This document shows positions 37,605 through 47,301 of a DNA stretch of 58,022 nucleotides, in pieces. The notes below the pieces were generated by a model, which was given only the letters and a program-made list of their open reading frames with translations, did no database searches and was not told where the DNA came from. This DNA is from Parachlamydia acanthamoebae (GTDB taxonomy: Bacteria > Chlamydiota > Chlamydiia > Chlamydiales > Parachlamydiaceae), in NCBI RefSeq assembly GCF_000875975.1, contig NZ_BAWW01000055.1:1-58022 (forward strand). The letters run 5' to 3'. The stretch's first letter is position 1, and each line of letters opens with the position of its first letter. The translations under genes and the position numbers were made by a program.

Positions 37605-40001
37605 ATGTTTTCTGATCCCACGATTCATATATGCAGTTCTTTACCAAATTGGAATACAAGTCAATCTCAATCTCATCACGATATTTGCCAAGAAGTTGAT
37701 CGTAAAATATCTTCAGTTAGAGCTCAGGTACTTCATACCATTCGAAATAATATGCCTATCTCAACATTGTTTACTCCGAAATTAAAAATAGATTTAAGTT
37801 TATTTATAAAAGATCAAATATTTCTTAGGCAAATCGCAATATCTCTCATTTCACTGGCCGAGTCGGCTTCAATTGACTGCGCTTTGATTGCTAAGCACTT
37901 TGAAAACAGCGAAATTCTAGCTGAGATCAAAAAAATGTTCAGACTAGATTCAAGCCCTCATCTGAGAACCTTCTATGAAGCCTGCGCAGATGTACTAAAT
38001 CAAAAGCCATTTCCAAGTAATCTGAAATCAGCCATTGAAGGACGTATTTTCACCTTAAAAAATGCTCTGATTGCCATACATACCCCTGAAGCTATTTATA
38101 AGAACCAGATTCAAAATAAAATCCCTAGGCAAAGTATCTCAAGTATCAAAGAAGAGGGGATGAGCTTTATTCGAGAATCACTAAGCCTTCATTTTCATAC
38201 TCTTAAAAGAAAAGAAAGCCCTTTCCGAGAAAATCTTTTGTCCAATGTGGAACAATTAATCCCTTTTGTTCAAAAAATTACAAAAATCTATCTTAGAGAA
38301 AATGCGAAAAGCTGCCCGAAAAACCCTCTAACATTCCGAAATCCCACTGGATATAACCATCACGGGCTTGTTGCAGCTACTGTTTTGGAGTCTTGTCTGA
38401 ATGTACTCGGATACAATACAAGAATTATGGGGCGCAGCGACCTTGAGCCAAGAGTAACTCTCGCAACCGCACATAATGTCGTAGAAGTGAAGGGCCCTGA
38501 TCATTTAAGATATATGATCGATCCCAGTTACATTCAATTTCATAAGGATGTTTTGTTAGATTACGCTCAGCTTCCAAAATCACCTGTTCTCATATTGTCT
38601 GAAAATGAACTCGATGATTACATAGAGAATAACATTATGGTTCATTGGAAAGCTACTTTCAAGTTAGTCTCCGAGGATCATAAGCCTACGCTTAACAAAC
38701 TGTACACGCAAGACCAAAGTCTATTATACACATTTCACAAAACCAAATTTGCCAAAGAACACATTCTCTCTAGCCCAGAAGAATGGGTAAGAAAATCTTT
38801 CAAAAAAATCTGGGGACTTTCAACCTATAGTCCAATTCTTTCAGACATGGGCTTTCAAGAGATTTTTAACAGTGTAGGGATAGGGAAGAAAACGCATGAA
38901 TATGTCAAAGCAATGGGAATTGCTTCTCAAACCTATCGTCATTCCTATGCGGAGCTAGAAATGCGTTTAGACGAGTTACTTAAAGATCCAACATTAAAAA
39001 ACAAAAATTCGTTTGAAGCCTTGACCTTGATCGCACAATTCCCAAGAAAAATGCGAGCTAAATATGCGTCCTTGCTTGATATAGACCCTCGGATGCAAAT
39101 CAATATAGGAATAGATATTAGTTTAAATGCTTATTATCGCGCTCTCAGACAAACAGTAAATCCTGATGGGAAAGATCTAAGTGTGATGTATGGTTGTTCA
39201 GGTGGAGATTGTATGAGCATCCTTGCCACCACCGATGCCTATAATTTAACTCTTGTGGACCTAACACGCGTTTCTTTTGCCGAATTTGAGACTGCATTAG
39301 CTCTATTTAAGGCTCGCAATTCTTTGCTTGAAGACCAACTCAATCAGCTTGAAAAAACGCATAGTTTTTTTAGCTTACGAGCACGATATGGAGGGGGTGT
39401 AAGCCAATACTTAGGTCAAGGCAAGCACCATATGGACAAGCTGGCCATGAAATTATTTTCTGACTTAACAGGACTTGGCGTCGATGTAAATGAAGTGGCT
39501 CTCTCTTCTATTGAAGATGGAATACGCATTGACTTTCCTTGGCAATACCATGGAGCCACTTCGCCTAGATCAAGAAGCATTACATTTATGACTGCCGATA
39601 TTACAAAACCTGATCTATATCCAGCATCTCTTAAAAGACTATTAGAAACAGGCATCGATATATTTTATATGAAGGCTGCTTTTTTTGCAGCGCAGGCTTA
39701 TTCCCAATTTTTACCACACATTGCAAAATCTATGAACACCGGTGGATGGCTCATGACAGCTGATAAAACATGGATGATGGAAACTGTTGATCCAGAGCCA
39801 TGCCTAAAGCAAAATGAATTTATTTTTATACCTAAAAAAAGTGAGGAAATACGCATTCTCGAAGAACTTATGCATCCACCTTTTGATCCTTTTTCCCCGA
39901 TTCAAACGCTTGAAATAAATCCACCTAAAGATAGATTTCAGAGGGGACCAGGCTCAGATCTAACCTACTGGTCAATTCTTAGCTTGCGACAGAAAGTCTA
40001 G
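37605..40001 (+). CDS. Large two-domain protein: transglutaminase-like plus methyltransferase-like; candidate effector
   Basis: The 798-residue protein has no signal peptide or membrane helix. Residues 245-310 carry an ordered Cys264 (VLESCLNVLGYNTR), His290 (LATAHNVVEV) and Asp306 (RYMIDPSYI), the arrangement of transglutaminase/papain-like cysteine enzymes. Residues 525-560 carry a Rossmann-like loop (LSVMYGCSGGDCMSIL, then LTLVDLT) resembling SAM-dependent methyltransferase motifs I and II. The N-terminal 230 residues are helical. Both assignments are by eye only. A large soluble multi-domain protein of this kind in an intracellular bacterium could be a type III effector. A strong hairpin follows. 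Confidence 0.7.
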   Translation: MFSDPTIHICSSLPNWNTSQSQSHHDICQEVDRKISSVRAQVLHTIRNNMPISTLFTPKLKIDLSLFIKDQIFLRQIAISLISLAESASIDCALIAKHFENSEILAEIKKMFRLDSSPHLRTFYEACADVLNQKPFPSNLKSAIEGRIFTLKNALIAIHTPEAIYKNQIQNKIPRQSISSIKEEGMSFIRESLSLHFHTLKRKESPFRENLLSNVEQLIPFVQKITKIYLRENAKSCPKNPLTFRNPTGYNHHGLVAATVLESCLNVLGYNTRIMGRSDLEPRVTLATAHNVVEVKGPDHLRYMIDPSYIQFHKDVLLDYAQLPKSPVLILSENELDDYIENNIMVHWKATFKLVSEDHKPTLNKLYTQDQSLLYTFHKTKFAKEHILSSPEEWVRKSFKKIWGLSTYSPILSDMGFQEIFNSVGIGKKTHEYVKAMGIASQTYRHSYAELEMRLDELLKDPTLKNKNSFEALTLIAQFPRKMRAKYASLLDIDPRMQINIGIDISLNAYYRALRQTVNPDGKDLSVMYGCSGGDCMSILATTDAYNLTLVDLTRVSFAEFETALALFKARNSLLEDQLNQLEKTHSFFSLRARYGGGVSQYLGQGKHHMDKLAMKLFSDLTGLGVDVNEVALSSIEDGIRIDFPWQYHGATSPRSRSITFMTADITKPDLYPASLKRLLETGIDIFYMKAAFFAAQAYSQFLPHIAKSMNTGGWLMTADKTWMMETVDPEPCLKQNEFIFIPKKSEEIRILEELMHPPFDPFSPIQTLEINPPKDRFQRGPGSDLTYWSILSLRQKV

Positions 40002-40030
40002 TCATTTCTTCTAGATATTGCCTGTTTTTA

Positions 40031-40064
40031 ACAAGGCGAGTCTCTTTAGGGAGACTCGCCTTGT
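40031..40064. terminator. Strong hairpin after the 798-aa gene
   Basis: ACAAGGCGAGTCTC pairs perfectly over 14 bases with GAGACTCGCCTTGT around a 6-base loop. There is no T run directly after it, so it may act as an mRNA-stabilising hairpin or a weak terminator. Confidence 0.65.
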
Positions 40065-40223
40065 CGCTAAAAAATTGTAAATCACACTCACATTTTTTGA
40101 TCTCTTTATACTAAAACACAGTCATTATTCCACCAAGATTAAGTTTATAAAAATTTCGACCTCCGATTCGTATGATAAAATTTATCTCCTTGGAATCTGA
40201 ATGGGGGCTTGTATGGCTCTGGC

Positions 40224-40490
40224 TCATATTGTAAAACAATCACCTTGTACCTTCGGCGGTTGGAAAAGCTTCTTCGTCGTAACCTTCCCATATTCTTCAC
40301 TCAATTCATTGCGCATTGCTTCGGTTAAATCATGGGAAAAACAGTTCAAATAAATCTTTTTGAAGGTAGTTTACGTCTTTTTCTCTTGAGGAACATTTTT
40401 GAGAATCGAGCATCTTTAGCAATTCAGGATAGGCATATTCTCTAATTCCTGTTGTTTAGCAGGCATCCGCTTCCAACTAAATAAGATCTT
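40224..40490 (-). pseudogene. Decayed minus-strand gene remnant
   Basis: Two adjacent frames read like real protein. TTGIREYAYPELLKMLDSQK and VNYLQKDLFELFFP come first; then, after a one-base shift, SHDLTEAMRNELSEEYGKVT and LFQPPKVQGDCFTI end at a TGA at 40224. An in-frame TAA interrupts the upstream part. No family is recognised. It fills much of the otherwise gene-free stretch after the 798-aa gene. Confidence 0.5.
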
Positions 40491-40915
40491 TAGGGCAATA
40501 CAAACTTATCAGTTTATTTTCAGTTCCAAATAAATTTTTAAATAGAAGTAGCCAATGAGGCACAATTTGTAAAATAGGTCAAAAAGTTGGTTTTCCGTAG
40601 AAGGCTATTTTTTGCCATCTAAACAATCAGCCTAATTAGAGAAAGAGGCAGATTTGCCTGGTTTTCAATACTATAGATCAACTCTTTTTAATGAGATCCC
40701 ACTTTTTAGCTTGCTAGGCTAATGCCATCCGCATTTTTCCAGCAACCTATGTGATTGTTCATTTCTTCCAGCAAAATTGTTCGAATTATCTGAATTAACA
40801 AAACAACAAATAATTAAAGATATATTGAACTTTAATTAACTTTATTTAAAATTTAAATTAACAGAACTACTCAACCGAAATAGAATTAACTAAATATCTT
40901 TGAAGGATTGACTTT
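40491..40915. other. AT-rich interval before the DUF2156 gene
   Basis: About 425 bases, very AT-rich in the last 130, with no frame, hairpin or repeat I can support. It must contain the promoter of the next gene. Confidence 0.5.
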
Positions 40916-41881
40916 ATGAACGAAATTGATGAAAAAGAAAAAAAGTTATTTATTCGCTACGGTTCAGCTGCTTCCGAAGCGATGTTTGATTTCCCCTGCC
41001 ATTTCTTTCAAGTGCCTGCCTGCAAAGGAGTCATTGCCTATCGTATCGAATACGGATGCGCTGTCGTTTTTGGAGAGCCGATCTGTCCTCCTGAAGAAAC
41101 AGCCAAGCTAGCAGAAGCTTTTCATCAGCATTGTCAAAAATCCAATTTGAATGTCATTTACATTATTGTATCAGAAAAATTTGCCAAATGGGCCAAAAAT
41201 TCCTACTGCAATATTTTAATTGAAGCATGTTCCGAGCTTATTTTTGATCCTGAAATTGATCCATGTAAAACCAGCAATAGATTAAGACATCGTGTAGAAA
41301 AAGCTTCAAAACGTGGGTTAATGATCCATGAGTATATTCCTTTTGACGCTAAAATAGAAGAAGCTCTTAAACAGATTGGAATTGCATGGCAGCAAGCCAT
41401 AAGAGGCCCTCATATTTATTTGGGACATCTTAACTTTTTTGAGAGCTACATCGGAAAACGGTGGTTTTATGCAAAAGAAGGGGACAAAATCACAGCAATG
41501 ATTATGTTAAGCCGAGTGGAATCTAGCGATGGCTGGTTACTCAAATTCTTAATTACTTCCCCTGAAGCACCACAAGCCACATCTGAATTTTTAATGACTT
41601 CTGTTTTGGATGTTTTAAGAAAAGAAAATTGTCGCTTTTTATCAAAAGGGACTGCACCTGCTAATTTATTGGGAGAAGTGAGTGGTTTAGGTTACGTTTC
41701 CACACATCTCTTAAGTGGTATGTACAAAGTCATTAGCAAAGTATTTAAATTTGAAAAACGTAAAGAATATTGGTTAAGATATGATCCAAAAATAGTCCCT
41801 TCTTACCTTTTATTTCATCGCCCTCACATCGGTTTTAATGAGATAAGAGCGCTAATGAAAGTCTTTAAGGCCATTATATGA
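40916..41881 (+). CDS. DUF2156 / phosphatidylglycerol lysyltransferase-type protein
   Basis: The 321-residue protein matches the cytosolic C-terminal domain of MprF-type aminoacyl-phosphatidylglycerol synthases, a double GNAT fold: the start FIRYGSAASEAMFDFP, GCAVVFGEPICPPEE, NRLRHRVEKASKRGLMIHEY, AMIMLSRVESSDGWLLKFL. It lacks the N-terminal multi-helix flippase, so it is the stand-alone form. It may transfer an amino acid from tRNA to a lipid or peptide, or be a GNAT of another use. AAGGA precedes the start. Confidence 0.8.
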   Translation: MNEIDEKEKKLFIRYGSAASEAMFDFPCHFFQVPACKGVIAYRIEYGCAVVFGEPICPPEETAKLAEAFHQHCQKSNLNVIYIIVSEKFAKWAKNSYCNILIEACSELIFDPEIDPCKTSNRLRHRVEKASKRGLMIHEYIPFDAKIEEALKQIGIAWQQAIRGPHIYLGHLNFFESYIGKRWFYAKEGDKITAMIMLSRVESSDGWLLKFLITSPEAPQATSEFLMTSVLDVLRKENCRFLSKGTAPANLLGEVSGLGYVSTHLLSGMYKVISKVFKFEKRKEYWLRYDPKIVPSYLLFHRPHIGFNEIRALMKVFKAII

Positions 41882-42097
41882 TGAAAGCAGCCGTAGTCCT
41901 TGAAGAACGTGTTCGGTATCGTGTTATTCTAAAATTCTAATGACGAGAATGTCTTTAAAGCAAAACTACCTAAATGATTCTTTTTACTTCAAGGACTTAT
42001 AAACAAATCATTCGTTTTTTTTATCTCTAAGCATATAATAAGCGAGACTGTCATTCGATCATTATCCAAAACAACTCTATTAATAAAGGGGAATTTC

Positions 42098-42307
42098 ATG
42101 AGCGTTAAAGACTCCAATGGTGCCGAGCTCAACAATGGTGATAACATTACTGTTATTAAAGATTTAAAAGTGAAAGGTGCTTCCATGACCATCAAAAGAG
42201 GAACACTTTATAAGGACATTCGCTTAACTGACAATGATGAAGAGGTAGAATGCGGTAAAGGCAGAAATACCATCGTATTAAAAACCTGCTTTTTAAAGAA
42301 AGCTTAA
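42098..42307 (+). CDS. PhnA-domain protein (YjdM C-terminal type)
   Basis: The 69-residue protein is a stand-alone PhnA/YjdM C-terminal domain: VKDSNGAELNNGDNITVIKD, GASMTIKRGTLYKDIRL, GRNTIVLKTCFLKKA. The N-terminal zinc ribbon of full-length YjdM is absent. Despite the name there is no evidence for phosphonate use. The start follows AAAGGGGAATTTC. Confidence 0.88.
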   Translation: MSVKDSNGAELNNGDNITVIKDLKVKGASMTIKRGTLYKDIRLTDNDEEVECGKGRNTIVLKTCFLKKA

Positions 42308-42321
42308 TTCCTCCATTTTTA

Positions 42322-42372
42322 GAATGTTTGTGAAAACTAGCCCCGCTTAGTTGGTCACAAGCATTCGTTTTT
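42322..42372 (+). terminator. Terminator after the PhnA-domain gene
   Basis: GAATGTTTGTGA at 42322-42333 pairs with TCACAAGCATTC at 42355-42366 (one wobble), with inner AACTA/TAGTT pairing, and is followed by GTTTTT. Confidence 0.75.
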
Positions 42373-42411
42373 GTAAGAAACCCGTAGATATTTAATAAAT
42401 TTAGCGATTGT

Positions 42412-43359
42412 ATGACTCTCTCACCTTTTCAACTTTCCCTGGATAGCTGGACTCAGCGAGCAAGAATGCATGCTGAACGAATCAGCCCGTTCGCAGATTC
42501 TTTTCTGAAGCGACGTTCTTTAGGTTTCACACATGCCGTGCATGACTTTTTATTTACATATTACAGTTTTTCCCCTCAAAAGTTAAAACAATGGGTGCCT
42601 TCTTTTGAAGAAGATCTCACCATTTCAGATAACTTCCGTAAAGACTATCCTTGGTTGAATGATTATTGGTTTCAGCTCAATGGCAATGTGCTGTCCCTCA
42701 ATCAAAATCGGATCCACGAAAATACCAAAGGACTTGCAAAATTCGTGGCAAATTTATGTCAAAAAGTGTTGCAGCAGCCTCCTCGATTTGGCTGTTTTGG
42801 TCTTCACGAATGGGCCATGGTTTACAAATTATCACCAGAAACAATCAGACATAAAAAACATCGTCTTAGACTGTCTCAAGAAGAACTCGTAACTTTTGTT
42901 GAAAGTCAAACAATTTGTTGCTCCCATTATGATGCATTCCGCTTTTTCACAGATGAAGCCCGCCCCCTGAATACCTTAAATCCAACACTTGAAACCCGGC
43001 AAGAAATGGAGCAAGGAGGCTGCTTACATGCCAATATGGATTTATACAAATGGTCCACAAAATTATGGCCCTGGATAGGCTCCGATTTCATCGCAAAAAC
43101 GTTCTTTCTGGCTGTTCAAGGCAGAGAATTAGATATGCGTGCAAGTCCCTATGATTTGCTCGAAGAAGGTTACGCCCCCTTATGCATAGAAACAGAAGAA
43201 GGCCGAAAACAGTACCAAAACGAACAGCAACAATTGGCAGAGAGGGCCTCTTCCTTACGGAGTGAACTCCTTGCGTTTTGTGAACGTTTCTTGTTGCTAA
43301 AATCGCACAAGCATTTCTCCCCTCAATCCCGCCATGTGGAAACATTAATCTATCTATAA
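42412..43359 (+). CDS. Conserved protein of a family often labelled 3-methyladenine DNA glycosylase
   Basis: The 315-residue soluble protein resembles proteins in actinobacteria that carry this label: RARMHAERISPFADSFLKRR, HAVHDFLFTYYSFSPQKLKQW, FGLHEWAMVYK, MEQGGCLHANMDLYKW and ASPYDLLEEGYAPL are the typical blocks. It lacks the helix-hairpin-helix and other signatures of true AlkA, Tag or MPG glycosylases, so the label should not be taken as function. It is convergent with the following SDR gene with a 2-base gap. Confidence 0.7.
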   Translation: MTLSPFQLSLDSWTQRARMHAERISPFADSFLKRRSLGFTHAVHDFLFTYYSFSPQKLKQWVPSFEEDLTISDNFRKDYPWLNDYWFQLNGNVLSLNQNRIHENTKGLAKFVANLCQKVLQQPPRFGCFGLHEWAMVYKLSPETIRHKKHRLRLSQEELVTFVESQTICCSHYDAFRFFTDEARPLNTLNPTLETRQEMEQGGCLHANMDLYKWSTKLWPWIGSDFIAKTFFLAVQGRELDMRASPYDLLEEGYAPLCIETEEGRKQYQNEQQQLAERASSLRSELLAFCERFLLLKSHKHFSPQSRHVETLIYL

Positions 43360-43361
43360 GT

Positions 43362-44213
43362 TTAAGCCTTAAAATCTGCAGACAATGCCAACTCTTGCCA
43401 AGTTTTAAACTCTTTACGCAATTCATCCAATTTTTTATTGGCGAGTTCATAAGCGATCCTTCCTAACAGTAAATGCAAGGGTGGATTTTCAGAATTCACC
43501 ACTTGTACAACTGCTTCTGCAACTATTGCAGGATCACCCGGCTGATTTCCATCTCTCTCAACAGCGGATGATCGTGTTTGACCGGATGTCTGTTCGTAAT
43601 CTGATAATACATTAGTTGCAGGTGTTAAGGACCCTCCTAAAAAATCGGTGCGAAATGGTCCCGGCTCCACAATGGTGACATGTATTCCCAAGGGAGCGAC
43701 CTCTAAAGCTAGAGCTTCTGAAAGCCCTTCTATGGCAAATTTGGTGGAATTATAAATTCCCCATCCCGCCAATCCCACTAAACCACCAATCGATGAGAGA
43801 TTAATAATATGTCCGCTCCGCCGCTTACGCATGTAGGGCAGGATAGCGCGCGTCACACGTAATAATCCGAAAACATTTGTCTCAAAAACGTTTCTAATTT
43901 CGGAATCACTTGCCTCTTCTACAGCTCCTAACAAACCATACCCCGCATTATTGACTAGAACATCAATTCTTCCAAACCGCGTGATTGCAGACTGCACCCC
44001 TCTTAAAACCATATCTGGATCATGCAAATCCAATGTGATGGCTAATAAATGATCAGAAAATTCCACAAAATCGGCAGCCACTTTTTGGGGCGAACGAGAG
44101 GTAGCCACCACAAAATCACCTCTTTCAAGAGCAGCTTTAACAATTTCCCAACCAAATCCTTGTGAAGTCCCTGTAATAAACCAAACGAGCTGTTTGCTTT
44201 GATTATCGCTCAT
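43362..44213 (-). CDS. Short-chain dehydrogenase/reductase
   Basis: A 283-residue classical SDR: cofactor loop TGTSQGFGWEIV, VNNAGYG, the Ser in INLSSIGG and the catalytic Tyr-x3-Lys in YNSTKFAIEG. The residues after the loop (ATSRSPQKV) suggest NADP(H). The C-terminal part is longer than in minimal SDRs. Substrate unknown. The gene stands alone, divergent from the porin-like gene. Confidence 0.9.
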   Translation of the reverse strand: MSDNQSKQLVWFITGTSQGFGWEIVKAALERGDFVVATSRSPQKVAADFVEFSDHLLAITLDLHDPDMVLRGVQSAITRFGRIDVLVNNAGYGLLGAVEEASDSEIRNVFETNVFGLLRVTRAILPYMRKRRSGHIINLSSIGGLVGLAGWGIYNSTKFAIEGLSEALALEVAPLGIHVTIVEPGPFRTDFLGGSLTPATNVLSDYEQTSGQTRSSAVERDGNQPGDPAIVAEAVVQVVNSENPPLHLLLGRIAYELANKKLDELRKEFKTWQELALSADFKA

Positions 44214-44394
44214 AAAAAATACTCCTTCTTGAACCCTGTTGTTGGTGTTAGAGTAATCAATCCTTTTAAAATTTCAATAGATTTTTTTACAAAAAGTTAG
44301 TTATGCTTGCTTCTTAAATATTTTTGGAAAATGATTGAATGGATCTAAATAAACAGACATCATTACTACGAATGAAAATTTTTAAAAGGCTGTC

Positions 44395-45750
44395 ATGAAT
44401 ATCCTCTACCTTCTTATTGGGATTTTCTTTTTATCACCAACGGTTTTCTATGCAGAAGAATCTGAGAAAAAAGAACCGACTAGAAGAGCTCTTCCTGCAC
44501 CTTTTGACTCTCCTCCCTTTCCTTCTGGAGAATTTCTAGGCACTCCTCTAATAGGGATACCCATCAGTGACACAATTTATCCGTTAATGAAAGTGATTTA
44601 CAAACTTCCTTGTGGAGAAAGAATTAAAAAAAGCAGGGTAAAAGCTTATGGTTGGATTAACGGTTCGGGCAATATAAGTAGCTGTAGCCACTCAAATGCT
44701 CCTGAAGGTTACTGGATTGTTCCAAATCGAGTCGAGCTCGACCAATTTGTATTTCGCCTGGAAAGAGAAGTTGATACTCTCCAAACTGATCACATTGACA
44801 TAGGGTTTCGTTCCACCATTCTCTATGGGATTGATTATCGTTATACAACAGCTGGGGGTTGGACAAGCCGACAATTGTTAAAACACAACTATTTATACGG
44901 ATATGATTTTACCGAGCAATACATAGATACGTACATCCCAAAGATTGCTCAAGGTGCGATCATCCGAATAGGTCGTTGGGCTTCTTGTCCAGATATTGAG
45001 ACGCAGTTTGTTCCAGATAATTACTTGGGAACTCACTCGCTGATGTTTACCTTTGATACTTCTACTCAGACAGGGGCCATGTTAACAGTCATGCTCAATA
45101 AGTACTGGACAGTGCAAGCTGCTTTACACGCTGGCACCGATATGGCACCCTGGTATAAAGGAGCTGTTCCTACTGGAATGCTCGGAATTCGATGGGTTTC
45201 CTGCGATAATCTAGACTCTGTGTATCTGATGCTAAACTCTATCAACAGCGCAAAATTTCGTCGATTTCGCATGTACGGTCAACGACTTGGTCACGATAAC
45301 TACAACTATGTTGTCGCAACCTGGCAGCATAAATTTTCTGATGATATTCACACAAAAACAGAAGGTTATTTTATGTGGCAGCGGAATGCCGTACGCGGGG
45401 GAACACCAAGTGCCGGACCGGTTCGCTCTTTTGGCGGAGGCGGAGGCATCGGTCCAAATATCCATGGAACATCTTTGACATATGGGTTTGTGAATTATGC
45501 ATTGTTTAAATTTTCAGAAAAGGGTTTTGTGACTTTGCGCAACGAAATTTGGAGAGATGCACAAGGAGAAAGAACGAATTATCCAGGTACATATACGGGT
45601 CATACGGTTGGATTTACATACAATTTCACCGAAGAACTTCAAATACGCCCTGAAATTGGCTACTATAGAAATTGGAATCGTGATGCATTTGATCGGGGAA
45701 AAAGAAAAGGAACTGTTTTGGCGGGCCTGGATATGACAATACGTTTTTGA
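44395..45750 (+). CDS. Outer-membrane beta-barrel protein (bbp2/OmpL-like porin)
   Basis: The 451-residue protein has a signal peptide (LLIGIFFLSPTVFYA) and a body of alternating aromatic strands. YGWINGSGNISSCS, VFRLEREVDTLQTDHIDIGF, YGIDYRYTTAGGW and TYIPKIAQGAIIRIGRWAS match the putative beta-barrel porin-2 family. The last residue is Phe (DMTIRF), the usual outer-membrane insertion signal. It should form a solute channel. Confidence 0.85.
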   Translation: MNILYLLIGIFFLSPTVFYAEESEKKEPTRRALPAPFDSPPFPSGEFLGTPLIGIPISDTIYPLMKVIYKLPCGERIKKSRVKAYGWINGSGNISSCSHSNAPEGYWIVPNRVELDQFVFRLEREVDTLQTDHIDIGFRSTILYGIDYRYTTAGGWTSRQLLKHNYLYGYDFTEQYIDTYIPKIAQGAIIRIGRWASCPDIETQFVPDNYLGTHSLMFTFDTSTQTGAMLTVMLNKYWTVQAALHAGTDMAPWYKGAVPTGMLGIRWVSCDNLDSVYLMLNSINSAKFRRFRMYGQRLGHDNYNYVVATWQHKFSDDIHTKTEGYFMWQRNAVRGGTPSAGPVRSFGGGGGIGPNIHGTSLTYGFVNYALFKFSEKGFVTLRNEIWRDAQGERTNYPGTYTGHTVGFTYNFTEELQIRPEIGYYRNWNRDAFDRGKRKGTVLAGLDMTIRF

Positions 45751-46209
45751 GAATAGTACCTCAGGTTAACTTTAGCGATTAGCCAAATTAAGGGCCTGCT
45801 AGGGCAAAATTGTTCGTGCTTCTTTTACATGTATACGCAAAACACCAAACGTGCTGGTATGCGATCGCGCACGTGTGTACTGGGATTGCATGATTCCAAT
45901 GAGCGGCAATTCTGGGGAAATAGACTCGGAGTGTTTTCACCTTCTCACTAATAATTTCGAAATGTCAGGTGTTGGACGAATCCGAGTATGTGCGACATCA
46001 CCAAAAAATTGGCGTGCAAATATCTTCCAAATCAGAAGTCATCACATAGAGCTATCTGGAGGTGGTTTATAAAAATTTAGGTCCTTTAGTGCATAATCTC
46101 AATATTTTTTTTAGGAGATTAACATCTCTTAAAATATAATAAGGGGTTGTGTTATCAAAAATAATAGCCTGATAAATTTGATCTCTATCCTACGACAATG
46201 AGATAATGC
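45751..46209. other. Interval between the two outer-membrane protein genes
   Basis: A 73-codon frame at 45851-46072 has no ribosome-binding site and matches nothing I know, so it is not called. The last 130 bases include the small hairpin AGGAGAT/ATCTCTT and a TATAAT-like box near 46133, a possible promoter of the next gene. Confidence 0.45.
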
Positions 46210-47223
46210 ATGAATAAAGACTTCCGATTATTGTTTTTCTGTATTTTGTGGATCCTTTTTTTCAATAACCAAGCAATGGGGCAAACAGATGAAAAAGAGA
46301 ATTTAAAAACAACTTGTGAAAAAGAAGAAAAAGAAAAAACCGACGAAAAAGCAGAAACAAAAGAAGTAACCAATCCATGTGAAAAAAAACAGGAAGAGAA
46401 AGAAAAGAACAGCGAAGAGATTAAAGAAGAACCCCCAAAAGTTGGAAATTTCGCGTTACCTACTTCCCAACAACCTGCTGCACTGTTTGGATTTGGAGGA
46501 AATATTCTTGATAAAGATGAAGTGCAGCTCTATCTCTTTGCAGATTATTTTAGCGGAAAGAAAAGAGTTAACTCAGACATAATTCCAAGCGTTTTGTTTG
46601 GCGTAACGAATGAATTTTCTATCTATTTCAATTTCCCAGTTAATCCCTATTTGAGAGACGGCAAAAACCGATCAAGTGGTATAGAGGATTTCTTCATACA
46701 ATTTGAGTATGCTTTTTATAACAAGTCGACAGCTTTCTATGTTGATGAAGCCACTATTGTTGCGAACATTACAGCACCTACTGGATCGACTAAAAAAAAC
46801 CCACCCACTGGTTTTGGAGCACCCAGCGTATTTATTGGAGGCACTTTTTACCATACAATGGTCGATTGGTTTGCATTCACCTCACATGGAGCTATTTTAA
46901 TGAGTTCAAATGGGGGGACTCGCATCGGGGATCAATTCCTCTACCAATTTGGATTTGGCAGAAATATTCCCAGCACGACAGATCGCATCTATGCCTGGAT
47001 GTTAGAAATTGATGGCCAATATAACAAAAAAAATCGAATCGACCGAGTGATCGATCCCAATTCAGGCGGAAATGTCGTTTATGTAACCCCCTCCATTTGG
47101 ATTTCAACCAAAGAATGGTTATTACAATTTGGGGTAAGTGTTCCTGTCACTCAAAATTTATTTGGAAAACAGCACAAAGTGGATTTTGCTCTAAACCTTA
47201 ATTTCGCGTGGTCTTTTTATTAA
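46210..47223 (+). CDS. Secreted outer-membrane beta-barrel protein with charged N-terminal linker
   Basis: The 337-residue protein has a signal peptide (FRLLFFCILWILFFNNQAMG), then about 55 residues dominated by Glu and Lys (a flexible, probably periplasmic linker with two Cys), then a barrel of about 250 residues: LYLFADYFSGKKRVNSDIIP, FGVTNEFSIYFNFPV, VATI..TAPTGS. It ends FAWSFY, a typical C-terminal barrel strand. It resembles transporter or phenol-degradation-type (MetA) barrels. Function unknown. Confidence 0.8.
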   Translation: MNKDFRLLFFCILWILFFNNQAMGQTDEKENLKTTCEKEEKEKTDEKAETKEVTNPCEKKQEEKEKNSEEIKEEPPKVGNFALPTSQQPAALFGFGGNILDKDEVQLYLFADYFSGKKRVNSDIIPSVLFGVTNEFSIYFNFPVNPYLRDGKNRSSGIEDFFIQFEYAFYNKSTAFYVDEATIVANITAPTGSTKKNPPTGFGAPSVFIGGTFYHTMVDWFAFTSHGAILMSSNGGTRIGDQFLYQFGFGRNIPSTTDRIYAWMLEIDGQYNKKNRIDRVIDPNSGGNVVYVTPSIWISTKEWLLQFGVSVPVTQNLFGKQHKVDFALNLNFAWSFY

Positions 47224-47301
47224 TTAAAAATAAATTATTTGAAAAATATCGTCAAATCTATCATACCATCTCTAAAGATTATTCATATCAAGGAGGCTCT
47301 T

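Noticed and set aside
42412-43359. Literal annotation as a DNA glycosylase
   Set aside because: None of the catalytic signatures of AlkA, Tag or MPG is present; the label is inherited from similar proteins.
45851-46072. 73-codon frame between the two barrel genes
   Set aside because: No ribosome-binding site, no recognised motif and isolated position; chance frame cannot be excluded.
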